Assembly (NCBI RefSeq): GCF_001269385.1
Contig: NZ_CXOO01000022.1
Coordinates: forward strand, 62,001-126,000
Source: Limnohabitans sp. DM1
Lineage (GTDB): Bacteria > Pseudomonadota > Gammaproteobacteria > Burkholderiales > Burkholderiaceae_C
Length of the DNA stretch: 64,000 bases
Direction of reading: 5' to 3'
Within the stretch, counting starts at the first letter, position 1, and each line of letters starts with the position of its first letter. Made by a program: the position numbers and the translations under genes. The notes beneath the pieces are model-generated. The model worked only from the letters and a program-made list of their open reading frames with translations. It was not told where the DNA came from and ran no database searches. This document shows, in pieces, positions 33,449-43,990 of this stretch.

Positions 33449-35182
33449 TCAGCGAGCGCGGCCACTCTTCCAGGCACTGAGCAACTGGTCATAGGCGATG
33501 GTTTGGCCCTTTGGCTTCTCGTTGGCCAACTTCTTCCAGGGTGCATTTTTGTCGCTGAGCCACTTGGCGGGGTCTTCCTTCTTGTTGAGCTTGGGCGCGC
33601 AACGCTCCATGCCCGCACGCTCCAGACGGCCCATGACCTGGTCCATTTGCTCAGCCAGGTTGTCCATGGCCTGCTGGGGGGTCTTTTCAGCCGTAACAGC
33701 CTGCGCCACGTTTTGCCACCACAGCTGGGCCAGCTTGGGGTAATCGGGCACGTTGGTGCCTGTGGGCGACCAGGCCACACGGGCCGGGCTGCGGTAGAAC
33801 TCGACCAGACCACCGAGCTTGGGCGCCATATCGGTCATGGCCTTGCTCTGGATGTCGGATTCACGGATCGGTGTCAAGCCCACCAGGGTCTTTTTCAGAC
33901 TGGCTGTTTTGGCCGTCACGAACTGGGCGTACAACCAGGCTGCAGCTGTGCGGTTGGCATCATGGTTCTTGAAGAATGTCCAGCTGCCCACGTCCTGGTA
34001 GCCGTTTTGCATGCCTTGCTTCCAGTAGGGACCGTTGGGGCCGGGGGCCATGCGCCACTTGGGCGTGCCGTCGGCGTTCACCACAGGCAGACCTGGCTTG
34101 GTCATGTCGGCCGTGAAGGCGGTGTACCAGAAGATCTGCTGCGCAATCTGGCCTTGTGCGGGGACCGGACCGGCTTCACCGAAGGTCATGCCCGAGGCCT
34201 CTTTGGGCGCGTATTTCTTCATCCAGTCCACGTATTTGGTCAGCGCATAGACCGCTGCAGGCGAGTTGGTGGCACCGCCGCGAGACACCGAAGCGCCCAC
34301 CGGGGTGCACTTGTCATCGGCCACGCGAATGCCCCATTCGTCAATCGGCAAGCCGTTGGGAGCGCCGATGTCGGCTGTGCCCGCCATGGACAACCAGGCA
34401 TCGGTGAAGCGCCAGCCCAAAGAGGGGTCTTTCTTGCCGTAATCCATGTGGCCATAAATGGCCTTGCCGTCGATGTTTTTCACGTCATTGGTGAAAAACT
34501 CGGCAATGTCTTCATAAGCGCTCCAGTTCAAGGGCACGCCCAGGTCGTAGCCATATTTGGCCTTGAACTTGTCTTTCAGATCCTTGCGGTCAAACAAGTC
34601 AGCGCGGAACCAGTACAGGTTGGCAAACTGCTGGTCGGGCAACTGATACAGCTTGCCATCGGGGCCGGTGGTGAACTTGGTGCCAATGAAATCCTTCAAA
34701 TCCAGCCCGGGGTTGGTCCACTCTTTGCCCGCACCGGCCATGTAATCCGTCAGGTTGAGGATCTTGCCGTAACGGTAATGGGTACCGATCAGGTCAGAGT
34801 CCGAAATCCAGCCGTCATAAATCGACTTGCCGGACTGCATGGATGTTTGCAGCTTTTCAACCACGTCACCCTCTTGGATCAGGTCATGCTTTACCTTGAT
34901 GCCCGTGATTTCGCTGAAAGCCTTGGCCAGTGTTTTGGACTCGTATTCGTGGGTGGTGATGGTCTCTGACACCACCGAAATTTCCTTCACGCCCTTGGCC
35001 TGAAGTTTTTTGGCCGCGTCGATGAACCACTTCATCTCTGCCAGCTGCTGGTCTTTGTTCAAAGTGGACGGCTGGAACTCGGTATCGACCCAACGCTTGG
35101 CCGCCGCCTCGTCAGACCAGGCCACATTCGAGCCCAGAGCCAGGGCCGCCGAAACGGCCAAAATGGAATAGCGCAATTTCAT
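33449..35182 (-). CDS. glpV: Glycerol ABC transporter, substrate-binding protein
   Basis: 577-residue periplasmic binding protein. The start MKLRYSILAVSAALALGSNV gives a clear Sec signal peptide of about 25 residues; the longer upstream frame does not. The mature protein is a large type-I-like extracellular solute-binding protein with segments such as YDGWISDSDLIGTHYRYGK and YQLPDQQFANLYWFRADLF, characteristic of the long GlpV group. The operon with two ATPases, two permeases, glpD and divergent glpR-glpK fixes glycerol as the probable ligand; glycerol-3-phosphate is the alternative. A stem-loop upstream may favour its higher expression. Confidence 0.92.
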   Translation of the reverse strand: MKLRYSILAVSAALALGSNVAWSDEAAAKRWVDTEFQPSTLNKDQQLAEMKWFIDAAKKLQAKGVKEISVVSETITTHEYESKTLAKAFSEITGIKVKHDLIQEGDVVEKLQTSMQSGKSIYDGWISDSDLIGTHYRYGKILNLTDYMAGAGKEWTNPGLDLKDFIGTKFTTGPDGKLYQLPDQQFANLYWFRADLFDRKDLKDKFKAKYGYDLGVPLNWSAYEDIAEFFTNDVKNIDGKAIYGHMDYGKKDPSLGWRFTDAWLSMAGTADIGAPNGLPIDEWGIRVADDKCTPVGASVSRGGATNSPAAVYALTKYVDWMKKYAPKEASGMTFGEAGPVPAQGQIAQQIFWYTAFTADMTKPGLPVVNADGTPKWRMAPGPNGPYWKQGMQNGYQDVGSWTFFKNHDANRTAAAWLYAQFVTAKTASLKKTLVGLTPIRESDIQSKAMTDMAPKLGGLVEFYRSPARVAWSPTGTNVPDYPKLAQLWWQNVAQAVTAEKTPQQAMDNLAEQMDQVMGRLERAGMERCAPKLNKKEDPAKWLSDKNAPWKKLANEKPKGQTIAYDQLLSAWKSGRAR

Positions 35183-35204
35183 GATGTCTCCCAAATGGTG
35201 TGAG

Positions 35205-35254
35205 TTCCCCGGTGACAGACACAAAGTCATGCGGCCCCCCGGGGAAACTCCGGG
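35205..35254 (-). promoter_or_regulatory. Stem-loop upstream of glpV
   Basis: Two overlapping inverted repeats lie in the 94-nt gap between glpU and glpV: TTCCCCGG/CCGGGGAA (35205-35212 with 35239-35246) and CCCGG/CCGGG (35238-35242 with 35250-35254). They are mutually exclusive folds. Similar intercistronic stems are known to stabilise or differentiate expression of binding-protein genes; here that is inference. Confidence 0.45.
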
Positions 35255-35276
35255 CCACAATTTCGACAAAAACGAA

Positions 35277-35585
35277 TCAGCCCTTGCGCATGACGCCCAG
35301 CAACCAGACGATGGACAGCCCCAGACTGATCCACACGCTGGGCTCACCGTCCAGCGACAAAAGCTCGGTCAGCCAACCGGCCACGCCCACAAACGCGAGG
35401 TTGATGTAGGCCGCCCCCAGCAAACCGATGAACAAGCGGTCCCCGCGGGTGGTGGCCATGGGCAAAAAGCCCTTGCGCATCACGGTGGGGGACTTGATTT
35501 CCCACACCGTCATGCCCACCAGCATCAGCCCGATGCACGAGAAGAAAACGGCCACAGGCGTGGTCCAGACCATCCAGTCAAACAT
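35277..35585 (-). CDS. glpU: Small membrane protein of the glycerol ABC operon (DUF2160-like)
   Basis: 102-residue protein with about three hydrophobic segments (for example VAVFFSCIGLMLVGMTVW at about residues 9-26 and FIGLLGAAYINLAFVGVAGW further on). The preferred start MFDWMVWTTPVAV lies 1 nt after the glpQ stop; the longer frame would overlap glpQ. It matches the small DUF2160-type protein found between glpQ and glpV in glpSTPQUV operons. Function is unknown; it may be an accessory subunit of the transporter. The gene name is used by synteny. Confidence 0.8.
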   Translation of the reverse strand: MFDWMVWTTPVAVFFSCIGLMLVGMTVWEIKSPTVMRKGFLPMATTRGDRLFIGLLGAAYINLAFVGVAGWLTELLSLDGEPSVWISLGLSIVWLLGVMRKG

Positions 35586-35586
35586 G

Positions 35587-36399
35587 TCAAACCCTTCCCA
35601 TGGCAAAGCCTTTGGCGATGTAATGCCGGACAAACCAGATCACGATGGCCCCCGGAACGATGGTCAGCACACCGGCTGCCGCCAGCGTGGCCCAGTCCAT
35701 GCCCGAGGCACTCACTGTGCGTGTCATGGTGGCCACAATCGGTTTGGCATTCACGCTGGTCAGGGTGCGCGCCAAAAGCAATTCCACCCAGGAAAACATG
35801 AAGCAAAAGAAAGCCGCTACGCCCACCCCGGCCTTGATGAGGGGCAAGAAAATCATCACGAAAAAGCGCGGAAAGCTGTAGCCGTCGATGTAGGCCGTTT
35901 CATCAATTTCGCGCGGAATGCCGCTCATGAAACCTTCCAGAATCCACACCGCCAGGGGCACGTTGAACAACAAATGCGCCATGGCCACGGCAATGTGCGT
36001 ATCCATCAGGCCCAGCGTGGTGTAGAGCTGAAAAAACGGCAGCAAAAACACGGCAGGCGGCGTCATGCGGTTGGTCAGCAACCAAAAGAAGATGTGCTTG
36101 TCGCCTAAAAATCGGTAGCGTGAAAACGCATAAGCCGCAGGCAAAGCCACCGACACCGAAATCACCGTGTTGATGGCCACATAAATCAGGCTGTTGATGT
36201 AGCCCGAGTACCAGGATGGATCGGTGAAGATCGTCAGGTAGTTGCCCCAGGTGAAATGTTGCGGCCACAAGGAAAAACTCGACAGGATTTCCTCATTGGT
36301 CTTGAAGCTCATGTTGACCATCCAATAGATGGGCAGCAAGGCAAAGACGATGTAGGCGGCCAGAAAAATCGACCGCTTGTGAAAACGCTGTTCATGCAT
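35587..36399 (-). CDS. glpQ: Glycerol ABC transporter, permease
   Basis: 270-residue inner-membrane permease of the carbohydrate CUT1 type (MalG-like), with about six membrane segments. The cytosolic EAA-type loop reads PREIDETAYIDGYSFPRFF, which docks an ATPase subunit. The ATG at 36399 overlaps the end of glpP by eight bases. It works with GlpP to form the pore for the GlpV-bound substrate. Not to be confused with the phosphodiesterase that is called GlpQ in E. coli. Confidence 0.93.
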   Translation of the reverse strand: MHEQRFHKRSIFLAAYIVFALLPIYWMVNMSFKTNEEILSSFSLWPQHFTWGNYLTIFTDPSWYSGYINSLIYVAINTVISVSVALPAAYAFSRYRFLGDKHIFFWLLTNRMTPPAVFLLPFFQLYTTLGLMDTHIAVAMAHLLFNVPLAVWILEGFMSGIPREIDETAYIDGYSFPRFFVMIFLPLIKAGVGVAAFFCFMFSWVELLLARTLTSVNAKPIVATMTRTVSASGMDWATLAAAGVLTIVPGAIVIWFVRHYIAKGFAMGRV

Positions 36400-37285
36400 G
36401 TGCGTGCTCCTTGTGGGCTGCGCCCAGGCTTTGCATCCAGTTGTAGAGGACAAAGCACAGCAGCAAAATGATGAGGAAATAGATCAGCGAAAACGCCGCC
36501 GCTGGCCCCAGGTCAAATTGCCCCACGGCCTTTTGCGTCAGGTACTGCGACAAGAAGGTGGTCGCAGTGCCGGGGCCGCCACCGGTCAGCACGAAAGGCT
36601 CGGTGTAAATCATGAAACTGTCCATGAATCGCAGCAGCACCGCAATCATCAGCACCTCGCGCATCTTGGGCAGCTGGATGTAGCGAAACACCGCCAACTT
36701 GCTGGCGCCATCGATGCGGGCGGCCTGGTAATAGGCATCGGGAATGCTGCGCAAACCCGCAAAAGCCAGCAAGGCCACCAGCGGTGTCCAGTGCCACACA
36801 TCCATGATCAACACCGTCAACCAGGCGTGCACCGGGTCACCGGTGTAGCTGTAGTCAAACCCCAAGGCCTGCAAGGTGTGGCCCATCAAACCGATGTCGG
36901 CACGTCCATAAATTTGCCAGATGGTGCCCACCACGTTCCACGGAATCAGCAACGACAAGGCCACCAGCACCAGCACGGCCGAAGACTTCCAGCCCTGCGC
37001 CGGCATGGACAGCGCCAGCGCAATGCCCAGCGGGATTTCCACAGCCAGCACGGCCAGCGAGAACTTCAACTGCCGCCACAAAGCGCTGTGCAACTCTTCA
37101 TCGCGCATCACGGCGGCAAACCATTCGGTGCCCACAAACACCCGGCGTTCGGGCGAGATGATGTCTTGCACCGAGTAATTGACCACCGTCATCAGGGGCA
37201 GGATGGCTGAAAACGCCACACAGACCAAGACCGGCAACACCAACCACCAGGCTTTTTGATTGACGGGTTTTTCAGTCGCGTTCAT
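36392..37285 (-). CDS. glpP: Glycerol ABC transporter, permease
   Basis: 297-residue inner-membrane permease (MalF/UgpA-like). Hydrophobic segments occur at about residues 12-36, 75-95, 105-125, 155-175, 210-230 and 265-285. The EAA loop AYYQAARIDGASKLAVFRYI is intact. It overlaps glpT upstream by four bases and glpQ downstream by eight, so all are translationally coupled. Confidence 0.93.
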   Translation of the reverse strand: MNATEKPVNQKAWWLVLPVLVCVAFSAILPLMTVVNYSVQDIISPERRVFVGTEWFAAVMRDEELHSALWRQLKFSLAVLAVEIPLGIALALSMPAQGWKSSAVLVLVALSLLIPWNVVGTIWQIYGRADIGLMGHTLQALGFDYSYTGDPVHAWLTVLIMDVWHWTPLVALLAFAGLRSIPDAYYQAARIDGASKLAVFRYIQLPKMREVLMIAVLLRFMDSFMIYTEPFVLTGGGPGTATTFLSQYLTQKAVGQFDLGPAAAFSLIYFLIILLLCFVLYNWMQSLGAAHKEHAHA

Positions 37286-38358
37286 GCCACCAGCTCCTCA
37301 TTTTTGTAAAAGCAGGTGTGCGGCCCCAGCACACGCAAGAACACCTGAGCCCCTACCTGCGGCGCCTGCGCTTGTGGTGGCAGGCGCACTTTCAGCATGA
37401 TGCCCACCGCATCGCAAGTGACCATTTGGTAAGTGCCAACGTCTTGCACCTGGCGCACCACGGCAGCCAAAGTGCCCGCCTCGGCCACCTCTGATACAGC
37501 CAGGTATTCCGGCCGAATGCCCAGCTTGAGGTCGCCTTCGGGCACCGCCAAGCCTTGTGGCACCTGCACCGCTTGGCCTTGCACGGTCAAAACGCCCCCG
37601 ACCGCTTGCGCCGGTAAAAAGTTCATGCCGGGCGAACCGATGAAATGCCCCACAAAGGTGTGCGCCGGTCGCTCGAACAAGGCCTCGGCCGAGCCGACCT
37701 GCACCGCCTTGCCGCGCGTCATGACCACCACCTCTTCGGCAAAAGTCAGCGCCTCGACCTGGTCGTGCGTCACATAAATCAGCGTGAGCTTGAGTTCATG
37801 GTGAATCTGCTTGAGCTTGCGCCGCAGCTGCCATTTCAGGTGCGGATCAATCACCGTCAGTGGCTCATCAAACAGCACGGCCGACACGTCCGAGCGCACC
37901 AGCCCTCGTCCCAGTGATATTTTTTGCTTCTGATCGGCCGACAAGCCCGCTGCGCGCATGTCCAGTTGGTGGCTCATGTCCAGCATTTCGGCAATTTGGC
38001 CCACGCGCTGGCGGATTTGATCGGCGGGCACCTGGCGATTTTTGAGCGGAAACGCCAGGTTCTGCGCCACCGTCATGGTGTCGTAGATCACCGGAAACTG
38101 GAACACCTGCGCAATGTTGCGCGCTTGCGGGCTGCTGCGCGTGACATCGACCCCGTCAAACTTCACCGTGCCTTGAGAGGGGACCACCAGCCCCGACATG
38201 ATGTTGAGCATGGTGGTTTTGCCGCAACCCGACGGCCCCAGCAAGGCATAGGCCCCGCCGTCGCGAAAGCTCATCTTCAAGGGCAGCAAGGCGTAATCCG
38301 TCTCCAGCTGCGGATTGGGTTTGTAGGCATGCGCCAAGTCCAATTCAATTTGAGCCAT
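37282..38358 (-). CDS. glpT: Glycerol ABC transporter, ATPase with atypical signature
   Basis: 358-residue MalK-like ATPase with a C-terminal regulatory barrel (from about residue 240). Walker A GPSGCGKT (41-48), Walker B with Asp164-Glu165 and the switch His198 in VTHDQ are canonical. The ABC signature, however, is LSADQ (139-143) instead of LSGGQ, and the D-loop reads VIDPHL. With GlpS it would form a heterodimer with one normal and one degenerate ATP site. It is unrelated to the G3P antiporter named GlpT in E. coli. It shares one base with glpS and four with glpP. Confidence 0.92.
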   Translation of the reverse strand: MAQIELDLAHAYKPNPQLETDYALLPLKMSFRDGGAYALLGPSGCGKTTMLNIMSGLVVPSQGTVKFDGVDVTRSSPQARNIAQVFQFPVIYDTMTVAQNLAFPLKNRQVPADQIRQRVGQIAEMLDMSHQLDMRAAGLSADQKQKISLGRGLVRSDVSAVLFDEPLTVIDPHLKWQLRRKLKQIHHELKLTLIYVTHDQVEALTFAEEVVVMTRGKAVQVGSAEALFERPAHTFVGHFIGSPGMNFLPAQAVGGVLTVQGQAVQVPQGLAVPEGDLKLGIRPEYLAVSEVAEAGTLAAVVRQVQDVGTYQMVTCDAVGIMLKVRLPPQAQAPQVGAQVFLRVLGPHTCFYKNEELVA

Positions 38359-39434
38359 CAGATCGCCCTCCCCTTGCGCACAGGTGCCATCACCAAGGGG
38401 CCTGCGGCATCAAACACATACACCTGCGAAGGCTGCAAAAACAAACGGATGGGCGCTCCCAACTTGAACTCATGCACTCCCGTGAGTTGCGCCACCAGAT
38501 TGCCCACCGGCGTTTTTGCATGCACAAAGGTGTCCGAGCCGGAAATCTCCGCCAGCTCCACCACACCCGGCAATTGAAGATCACCCGGCTGCCCCTGCAC
38601 GCGCAAGGCGCTGGCGCGTGCGCCCAAGACCACATCTTTGGGCGCCGATGCAGGCAAGGCCAAGGGCAGCTCAAAACCACCCGACAAAGCCACACCCGTG
38701 GCACTGGTTTGTGCGGGCAACAGGTTCATGGGCGGGTCGCTGAACGCGCTGGCCACCTGGATGGACGCAGGCTGATGAAACACCTCGGCGGTCGGGCCGT
38801 ATTGCAACAAGTGCCCTTGGTGCAAGACAGCGGTGTAGCCCCCCAACAGCAAGGCCTCGGCCGGTTCGGTGGTGGCATAGACCACCGTCGAATCGCCCGT
38901 GGCAAACAACTGCGTCAACTCTTCGCGCAACTCCTCGCGCAGCTTGTAGTCCAGATTCACCAGCGGCTCGTCCAGCAGCATCAGCGGCGCATTTTTGGCC
39001 AAGGCGCGCGCCAAGGCTACCCGCTGCTGCTGCCCGCCCGACAACTCAGCGGGCAGACGCTCCAAAAACATCTCGATGTGCAGCTTGGCCGCCAGCTCAT
39101 GCACCCGTTGGGCCACATCCTTTTGCCCGCGCAATTTCAGGGGCGAGGCAATGTTGTCAAACACCGTCATCGACGGGTAATTGATGAACTGCTGGTACAC
39201 CATGGCCACATCGCGGCGGCGCACCGGCACGCCCGTCACATCTTGCCCATCCACCCGCACACGCCCTTTGGTGGGTGCGTCCAGCCCGGCCATGATGCGC
39301 ATCAAACTGGTCTTGCCCGCCTGCGTCGCACCCAGCAAGACCGTGACCTGTCCAGCTTTCAGGGCCAGATCCAGGGCACTGAGGTGAACTTGCCCAGAAA
39401 CGGACTTGCCCACCCCTTCCAGGCTCAGTTGCAT
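38358..39434 (-). CDS. glpS: Glycerol ABC transporter, ATPase with atypical switch residue
   Basis: 358-residue MalK-like ATPase, first gene of the importer operon. Walker A GATQAGKT (35-42), signature LSGGQ (131-135) and Walker B with Asp155-Glu156 are intact, but the switch-loop histidine is replaced by Thr189 (VYATTEPAEAL). It is complementary to GlpT, which keeps the histidine and lacks the normal signature. The start ATG at 39434 is preceded by GGAG; the shared glpS-glpR intergenic region carries GlpR-like half-sites. Confidence 0.92.
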   Translation of the reverse strand: MQLSLEGVGKSVSGQVHLSALDLALKAGQVTVLLGATQAGKTSLMRIMAGLDAPTKGRVRVDGQDVTGVPVRRRDVAMVYQQFINYPSMTVFDNIASPLKLRGQKDVAQRVHELAAKLHIEMFLERLPAELSGGQQQRVALARALAKNAPLMLLDEPLVNLDYKLREELREELTQLFATGDSTVVYATTEPAEALLLGGYTAVLHQGHLLQYGPTAEVFHQPASIQVASAFSDPPMNLLPAQTSATGVALSGGFELPLALPASAPKDVVLGARASALRVQGQPGDLQLPGVVELAEISGSDTFVHAKTPVGNLVAQLTGVHEFKLGAPIRLFLQPSQVYVFDAAGPLVMAPVRKGRAI

Positions 39435-39498
39435 GGCGCATCTCCGCGTTGAGAATTCAGGATCATTTCAGTTCCATTTTTTTCGCTTCACAGATTTT

Positions 39499-39572
39499 AT
39501 TGTTCGCTTGAGTTTTTTTAAAGCCCGTATTTACCCTCTATACCCTGATACATATGTTCGTTTATGTTCGAA
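39499..39572. promoter_or_regulatory. Putative GlpR operator half-sites in the divergent glpS-glpR region
   Basis: TATGTTCG occurs twice, at 39553-39560 and 39563-39570, exactly 10 bp (one helical turn) apart, and a related ATTGTTCGCTT lies at 39499-39509. The motif resembles half of the E. coli GlpR operator (WATGTTCGWT). Being between glpS and glpR, it could control both transcripts, relieved by glycerol-3-phosphate. Binding is inferred. Confidence 0.65.
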
Positions 39573-39595
39573 TAAGCCATATTGAGCGAAACACC

Positions 39596-40366
39596 ATGGA
39601 TTTGAACCCCCGACAAACAACCCTGATCGATGCCGTTCGATCACAAGGTCCCGTGACCATCGAAGCCCTGGCCGAGCGTTTTGGCGTGACCTTGCAAACC
39701 GTGCGCCGCGATGTGCAGCGCTTGGCCGAAGCCGGTTTGCTGACCCGATTTCATGGCGGCGTGCGCCTGCCAGGCTCCACCACCGAAAACATCGCCTACC
39801 GCCAACGCCAGGCCATGCAATCGGCGGGCAAGCATCGCATCGCCAAAGCCATTGCCCAGCGCATACCCAACGGCTGTTCGCTGATCATGAACATCGGCAC
39901 CACCATCGAAGCCGTGGCCCATGAGCTGCACAAGCACCGTGGCCTGCGCGTCATCACCAACAACTTGCACATCGCCGCGCTGATGAGCACCCACCGCGAC
40001 TGCGAAGTCATTGTGGCCGGAGGGCTGGTGCGCGGCAGCGACCAAGGCATCGTGGGCGAAGCCACGGTGGACTTCATTCGCCAGTTCAAGGTCGACATTG
40101 GCCTGATTGGCATCAGCGGCATCGAAGCCGACGGCACCCTGCGCGACTACGATTACCGCGAAGTCAAGGTGGCCCGCACCATCATTGAACATGCCCGCGA
40201 GGTCTGGCTGGCCGCAGACCACAGCAAATTCAACCGCCCGGCCATGGTCGAGCTGGGCCACTTGCGCGACATCGACGTGCTGTTCACCGACGAAGTCCCC
40301 CCCGCCAGCTTTTCCGACCTCATGACGCAAGCCCATGTGGAATGCGTCACGGCTGCCCCCCAATGA
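39596..40366 (+). CDS. glpR: DeoR-family transcriptional repressor of glycerol genes
   Basis: 256-residue regulator. The N-terminal winged helix-turn-helix contains VTIEALAERFGVTLQTVRRD and LTRFHGGVRLPGSTTENIAY; the C-terminal sensor domain has the DeoR-type IMNIGTTIEAVAHEL and LIGISGIEADGTLRDYDYRE, which bind a phosphorylated sugar alcohol. The ATG at 39596 (MDLNPRQTTLIDAV) fits the family; the ATG at 39554 would lie inside the putative operators. It is followed by glpK after 17 nt and is divergent from the importer operon. Confidence 0.94.
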   Translation: MDLNPRQTTLIDAVRSQGPVTIEALAERFGVTLQTVRRDVQRLAEAGLLTRFHGGVRLPGSTTENIAYRQRQAMQSAGKHRIAKAIAQRIPNGCSLIMNIGTTIEAVAHELHKHRGLRVITNNLHIAALMSTHRDCEVIVAGGLVRGSDQGIVGEATVDFIRQFKVDIGLIGISGIEADGTLRDYDYREVKVARTIIEHAREVWLAADHSKFNRPAMVELGHLRDIDVLFTDEVPPASFSDLMTQAHVECVTAAPQ

Positions 40367-40383
40367 CACTCTGAGGATTTTTC

Positions 40384-41877
<1,494 letters not shown>

Positions 41878-42001
41878 CCCTCCAAGTTCTGATCCACCGT
41901 CTTCAGACCCCTCGCGTCAGCAGCGACAATTCAGATTCCTCAGACCCGGCCCGGACGCCAAGCGCCCGGCCCGTCCCACAAAGCACACGACTGAACATCC
42001 C

Positions 42002-42826
42002 ATGTCTCACTCCACACCCCACATCGCCTTCATCGGCGGCGGCAACATGGCCAGCGCCATCATCGGCGGCCTGATCCGCCAGGGCATGAAGCCCGAGCAG
42101 ATCACCGTGGTGGAACCGTTTGCCGAGACCGCCGCCAAACTGCTCAATGACTTTGGCATCACCGCGCTGCCTGCCGCAGGCCCCGCTTTGGACCAGGCGG
42201 ATCTGGTGGTCTGGGCGGTCAAGCCGCAAATCTTCAGCGAAGCCGCCGCGCCCGTCATGCCGCACACCCGAGGCGCGCTGCACCTGTCGGTGGCCGCAGG
42301 CATCCGCACCGACAGCATCTGCCGCTGGGTGGGCACCGACCGCGTGGTGCGCTGCATGCCCAACACCCCCGCGCTGGTGGGCCAAGGCATGACAGGGCTG
42401 TTCGCCTGTCCATCCGTCACGCCTGCCGACAAAGCGCTGGTGGAACAAGTCATTCGCACCACCGGGCAATACGTCTGGGTGCAGCAAGAGTCGCATCTGG
42501 ACGCCGTGACCGCCTTGTCGGGGTCCGGTCCGGCCTATGTGTTTTATTTCCTCGAAGCCATGACCCAAGCCGGCGTGGGCATGGGCCTGAGCGCCGAGCA
42601 GGCCTACCAACTCGCAGTGGCCACCTTCTCGGGCGCCTCTACCTTGGCTGCGGCATCGACCGAATCCCCCGAAGTGCTGCGCCAACGCGTCACCTCCAAA
42701 GGTGGCACCACCTACGCGGCCATCACGTCGCTGGACGACTCGGGCGTGAAAGCCTCATTTGTCAAAGCCATGCACGCCGCCGAAGTACGCGCACGCGAGT
42801 TGGGGGACGAATTCGGCAAGGCCTGA
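42002..42826 (+). CDS. proC: Pyrroline-5-carboxylate reductase
   Basis: 274-residue NADPH-dependent enzyme of proline synthesis. The dinucleotide-binding motif AFIGGGNMASAIIGGLI is at about residues 9-25, MPNTPALVGQGMTGLF at about 120, and the C-terminal dimer segment has SGSGPAYVFYFLEAM. The ATG at 42002 is the first that gives a family-like N-terminus, 124 nt behind glpK. No obvious functional link to the glp locus. Confidence 0.97.
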   Translation: MSHSTPHIAFIGGGNMASAIIGGLIRQGMKPEQITVVEPFAETAAKLLNDFGITALPAAGPALDQADLVVWAVKPQIFSEAAAPVMPHTRGALHLSVAAGIRTDSICRWVGTDRVVRCMPNTPALVGQGMTGLFACPSVTPADKALVEQVIRTTGQYVWVQQESHLDAVTALSGSGPAYVFYFLEAMTQAGVGMGLSAEQAYQLAVATFSGASTLAAASTESPEVLRQRVTSKGGTTYAAITSLDDSGVKASFVKAMHAAEVRARELGDEFGKA

Positions 42827-42884
42827 GCGGCCCCCGCAGGTCGGTGGTCGAAGACCCCGACACATGCTGGATCACCTTTGGCAC

Positions 42885-43736
42885 TCAACGGTAAGACAAG
42901 ACCACCCCCACAAACACGCTGAACCCCAGCCAGTGGTTCAACCTGAATGCTTTGAAGCAGCCTTCGCGGCTGCGCTGGCGGATCAGGCTGTAGTGCCAGA
43001 TCACCTGGCCTGCCGACACCACCCAGGCCATCCAGAACCACACACCTTGCTGCAATGCGTTCAGCAGCCAGGCCCAGATCAACAGGTAGGCCACATAAAA
43101 GCCCATGATGGCGGGCACGTCATGATCGCCCAGGGTGATGGCCGAAGTCTTCATGCCGATCTTCAGGTCATCGTCGCGGTCCACCATGGCGTACTCGGTG
43201 TCATAGGCCAGCACCCAGAACAGATTGCCCAGCAACAAACCCCAAGCCAGCAGCGGCACAGCGCCCTGCACAGCGGCAAACGCCATCGGAATGCCAAAGC
43301 TGAAAGCCACCCCCAGCACCGCCTGCGGCATGGACACAAGACGCTTGGCATAGGGATACACCAAGGTCACGGCCAGCGCCGCAAAAGACCAGGCGACGGT
43401 GGCCCTGTTGGTGGTCAAGACCAAGCCAAACGCACACAAGGCCAAAACGGCACCGACCAGCAATGCCTCCTTCGTGCCAATGCGCCCACTGGTCACCGGA
43501 CGGTTGGCGGTGCGTTTGACGTGTTTGTCAAAGTCGCGGTCGGCCACGTCGTTGATGCAACACCCCGCGCTGCGCATTAGGATGGTGCCCAGGGTGAACA
43601 CTGCGATCAGGTGCCAGCCCGGGAATCCCCCTGCGGCCACCCACAAAGCAGCCAGCGATGGCCACAGTAAAAGCAACCAGCCCGCAGGCCGGTTCCAGCG
43701 GATCAGATCCAGATAAAGGCTGAGTTTGTCGGTCAT
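42885..43736 (-). CDS. ubiA: 4-hydroxybenzoate octaprenyltransferase
   Basis: 283-residue polytopic membrane enzyme that prenylates 4-hydroxybenzoate in ubiquinone synthesis. Both Asp-rich motifs are present: NDVADRDFD at residues 62-70 and [20 protein letters not shown] at about 179-198, with about eight membrane segments. It is convergent with proC (58 nt between stop codons) and faces away from the giant gene. Confidence 0.97.
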   Translation of the reverse strand: MTDKLSLYLDLIRWNRPAGWLLLLWPSLAALWVAAGGFPGWHLIAVFTLGTILMRSAGCCINDVADRDFDKHVKRTANRPVTSGRIGTKEALLVGAVLALCAFGLVLTTNRATVAWSFAALAVTLVYPYAKRLVSMPQAVLGVAFSFGIPMAFAAVQGAVPLLAWGLLLGNLFWVLAYDTEYAMVDRDDDLKIGMKTSAITLGDHDVPAIMGFYVAYLLIWAWLLNALQQGVWFWMAWVVSAGQVIWHYSLIRQRSREGCFKAFRLNHWLGFSVFVGVVLSYR

Positions 43737-43910
43737 GGCCGAATTATCGGTGCCTGAACGATGTGTCCCTGACCTGCCCTTTTCTACACGCTCCCAAAAA
43801 CCTCTTTAGGCACGGCTTGTTCACGGCAGGGGCAGTTTCTAGAAACCCCGACAAACCACCTGAAGCCTGACATCACCGGACTCCTTGTGACCCGCCCATT
43901 CATCGGGATT

Positions 43911-43925
43911 ACCCCAAATGGGGGT
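43911..43925. promoter_or_regulatory. Palindromic operator-like site upstream of the giant gene
   Basis: ACCCC-AAATG-GGGGT is a perfect inverted repeat with a 5-bp spacer, located 7 bp upstream of a TTGACA box. The form resembles sites of LuxR/NarL-type response regulators; the cognate regulator is unknown and not encoded in the window. Confidence 0.4.
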
Positions 43926-43931
43926 GTGAAA

Positions 43932-43977
43932 TTGACATTTCCAGCAATATCATTTTTTCAATTGACCAAAATGTCAA
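43932..43977. repeat. 9-bp inverted repeat flanking the promoter region
   Basis: TTGACATTT (43932-43940) and its exact complement AAATGTCAA (43969-43977) flank a small TCAATTGA palindrome (43958-43965). The spacing suggests a dimer-binding operator or DNA looping element rather than an RNA hairpin. Confidence 0.55.
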
Positions 43978-43990
43978 AACACATTAAATT
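43962..43990 (+). promoter_or_regulatory. Candidate sigma-70 promoter of the giant gene
   Basis: TTGACC (43962-43967, five of six consensus bases) is followed after 17 nt by TAAATT (43985-43990, four of six). Initiation near 43,997 would leave a 5' leader of about 190 nt. The second arm of the inverted repeat overlaps the spacer of this promoter, consistent with repression. Confidence 0.45.
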
